Shown: positions 63,355 through 64,000 of the stretch, in pieces
Layout of the letters: each line of letters begins with the position of its first letter
Numbering within the stretch: the first letter of the stretch is position 1
Assembly (NCBI GenBank): GCA_000466585.1
Contig: KE993502.1
Location: 140,692 to 204,691 of the forward strand
Reading direction: 5' to 3'
From: Clostridiales bacterium oral taxon 876 str. F0540
GTDB taxonomy: Bacteria; Bacillota; Clostridia; Clostridiales; Clostridiaceae
DNA: 64,000 bases
The notes under the pieces: model-generated
Database searches by the model: none
Told to the model about the DNA's origin: nothing
Seen by the model: only the letters and a program-made list of their open reading frames with translations
Translations under genes and position numbers: made by a program

Positions 63355-64000
63355 TTATAGGCTCTTTAAAATATTCTCAAGTTTTTTCGCTATTATTTCT
63401 CTTGAATAATTTTCTGTTACATATTTCCTTCCATTTCTTCCGAGTTCTATTCTTAAAATATTATCATTATACAATTTAAGAACAGCTTGTGCAATTTCAT
63501 TTGAGTTTTCAGGTTCAACTACGATTCCAGCATTTGCTCTTTTAATTAAATCCTCAGCCTCACCTTGCACTGCCAAAATGATAGGAAGCTCAGAAGCTAA
63601 ACATTCAAACATCTTTGAAGGAAGGGCTCCCTTAAACAAATCCAACTTTTTTAGTGGTATTATTGTTGCATCCATAGAAGCTACTAATTTAGGCATATTC
63701 TTTTTAGGCTGAACCGGTAAAAATGTGATATTATCTAAGAATTTTTCTTCTTTCATAGAAATAAGTTTTTCCTTTTCGGGCCCATCTCCAATGAATATAA
63801 ATTGTATATCCTTATTACTTTTCAACATTTCAGCTGCATTAATTATAACTTCAAGTCCTTGCGCAATACCGTGTATTCCAGCATAACAAACAGCAAATTT
63901 TTTATCTATGCTTAGCTGTTGTCGTATACTTTCATCTCTGTTGTCTTTTTTGAACAGGTTAATATTAACACCATTTGTAATGAGATGCACCTTATTTTTA
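63355..64000 (-). CDS. Family 4 glycosyltransferase, N-terminal part beyond window
   Basis: Open at the right edge; about 215 C-terminal residues visible. The frame continues past the first Met (NKVHLITNGVNINLF is typical of an internal GT-B segment), so the start is outside. Later YAGIHGIAQGLEVIINAA, FIGDGPEKEKLI and KMFECLASELPIILAVQGEA are donor-site motifs. It belongs to the polysaccharide cluster. Confidence 0.88.
   Translation of the reverse strand, partial: KNKVHLITNGVNINLFKKDNRDESIRQQLSIDKKFAVCYAGIHGIAQGLEVIINAAEMLKSNKDIQFIFIGDGPEKEKLISMKEEKFLDNITFLPVQPKKNMPKLVASMDATIIPLKKLDLFKGALPSKMFECLASELPIILAVQGEAEDLIKRANAGIVVEPENSNEIAQAVLKLYNDNILRIELGRNGRKYVTENYSREIIAKKLENILKSL

Noticed and set aside
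1..64000. CRISPR arrays, tRNA or rRNA genes, complete insertion sequences
   Set aside because: Looked for regular repeats, cloverleaf-type intergenic sequence and transposase genes; none seen apart from the nested TnpV-like ORF.

Overview
The window is low-GC, AT-rich DNA with strong Shine-Dalgarno sites and a full set of endospore genes (spoIIAA-spoIIAB-sigF, spoVAC-AD-AE-AEA, yunB, a PdaA-like deacetylase). It most likely comes from an anaerobic Clostridium-type Firmicute. Most genes lie on the minus strand.

Left end (1-8.4 kb): a replication/partition block of an integrative conjugative element or plasmid. On the minus strand it holds a DnaD-like initiator, ParA, ParB and a very large ArdC-methylase-helicase protein that runs off the edge. 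A TnpV-like gene is nested in another frame of that giant gene. A small Cro-type regulator diverges from parA over repeated TACACTT operators. From 8.5 to 10.8 kb is accessory cargo: a GGDEF diguanylate cyclase coupled to a CBO0543-type membrane protein, an XRE regulator and a VOC protein.

10.9-20.2 kb: a compact clostridial Tad/Flp pilus locus (TadA ATPase, TadB, TadC, two Flp pilins, two pseudopilin-like proteins, CpaB, an 861-aa secreted surface protein, an A24 prepilin peptidase). A terminator follows the pilin genes. An rRNA methyltransferase gene at 20.4 kb begins clearly chromosomal sequence.

20.4-39.3 kb: housekeeping and small genes: LtaS-like synthase, TSUP permease, PpaX, a purine permease under a guanine riboswitch, DUF3842, CbiM with an unusual two-hairpin leader, a cluster of small proteins, YebC, YigZ, a HEAT-repeat protein, a MocR-type regulator, a nucleotidyltransferase, HflX with a JAMM-motif N-terminal domain, Hpt and YunB. 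Within the small-gene cluster is a 51-aa gene whose promoter carries two LexA-type SOS boxes.

39.5-57.6 kb: class A PBP, the spoVA and spoIIA operons with recognisable SigF/SigG-type and SigH-type promoters, SpeE, IadA, a CamA-like orphan adenine methyltransferase, a PdaA-like deacetylase, and a histidine degradation operon hutH-hutU-ftcD-hutI-fchA that yields glutamate and one-carbon folate. 57.8-64 kb: a surface polysaccharide cluster (initiating sugar transferase, polymerase, flippase, three glycosyltransferases) cut by the right edge.

Four genes (at 9065, 17699, 39277 and 61247) appear to start at ATA or ATT codons placed correctly behind Shine-Dalgarno sequences. No tRNA, rRNA, CRISPR array or complete insertion sequence was seen.
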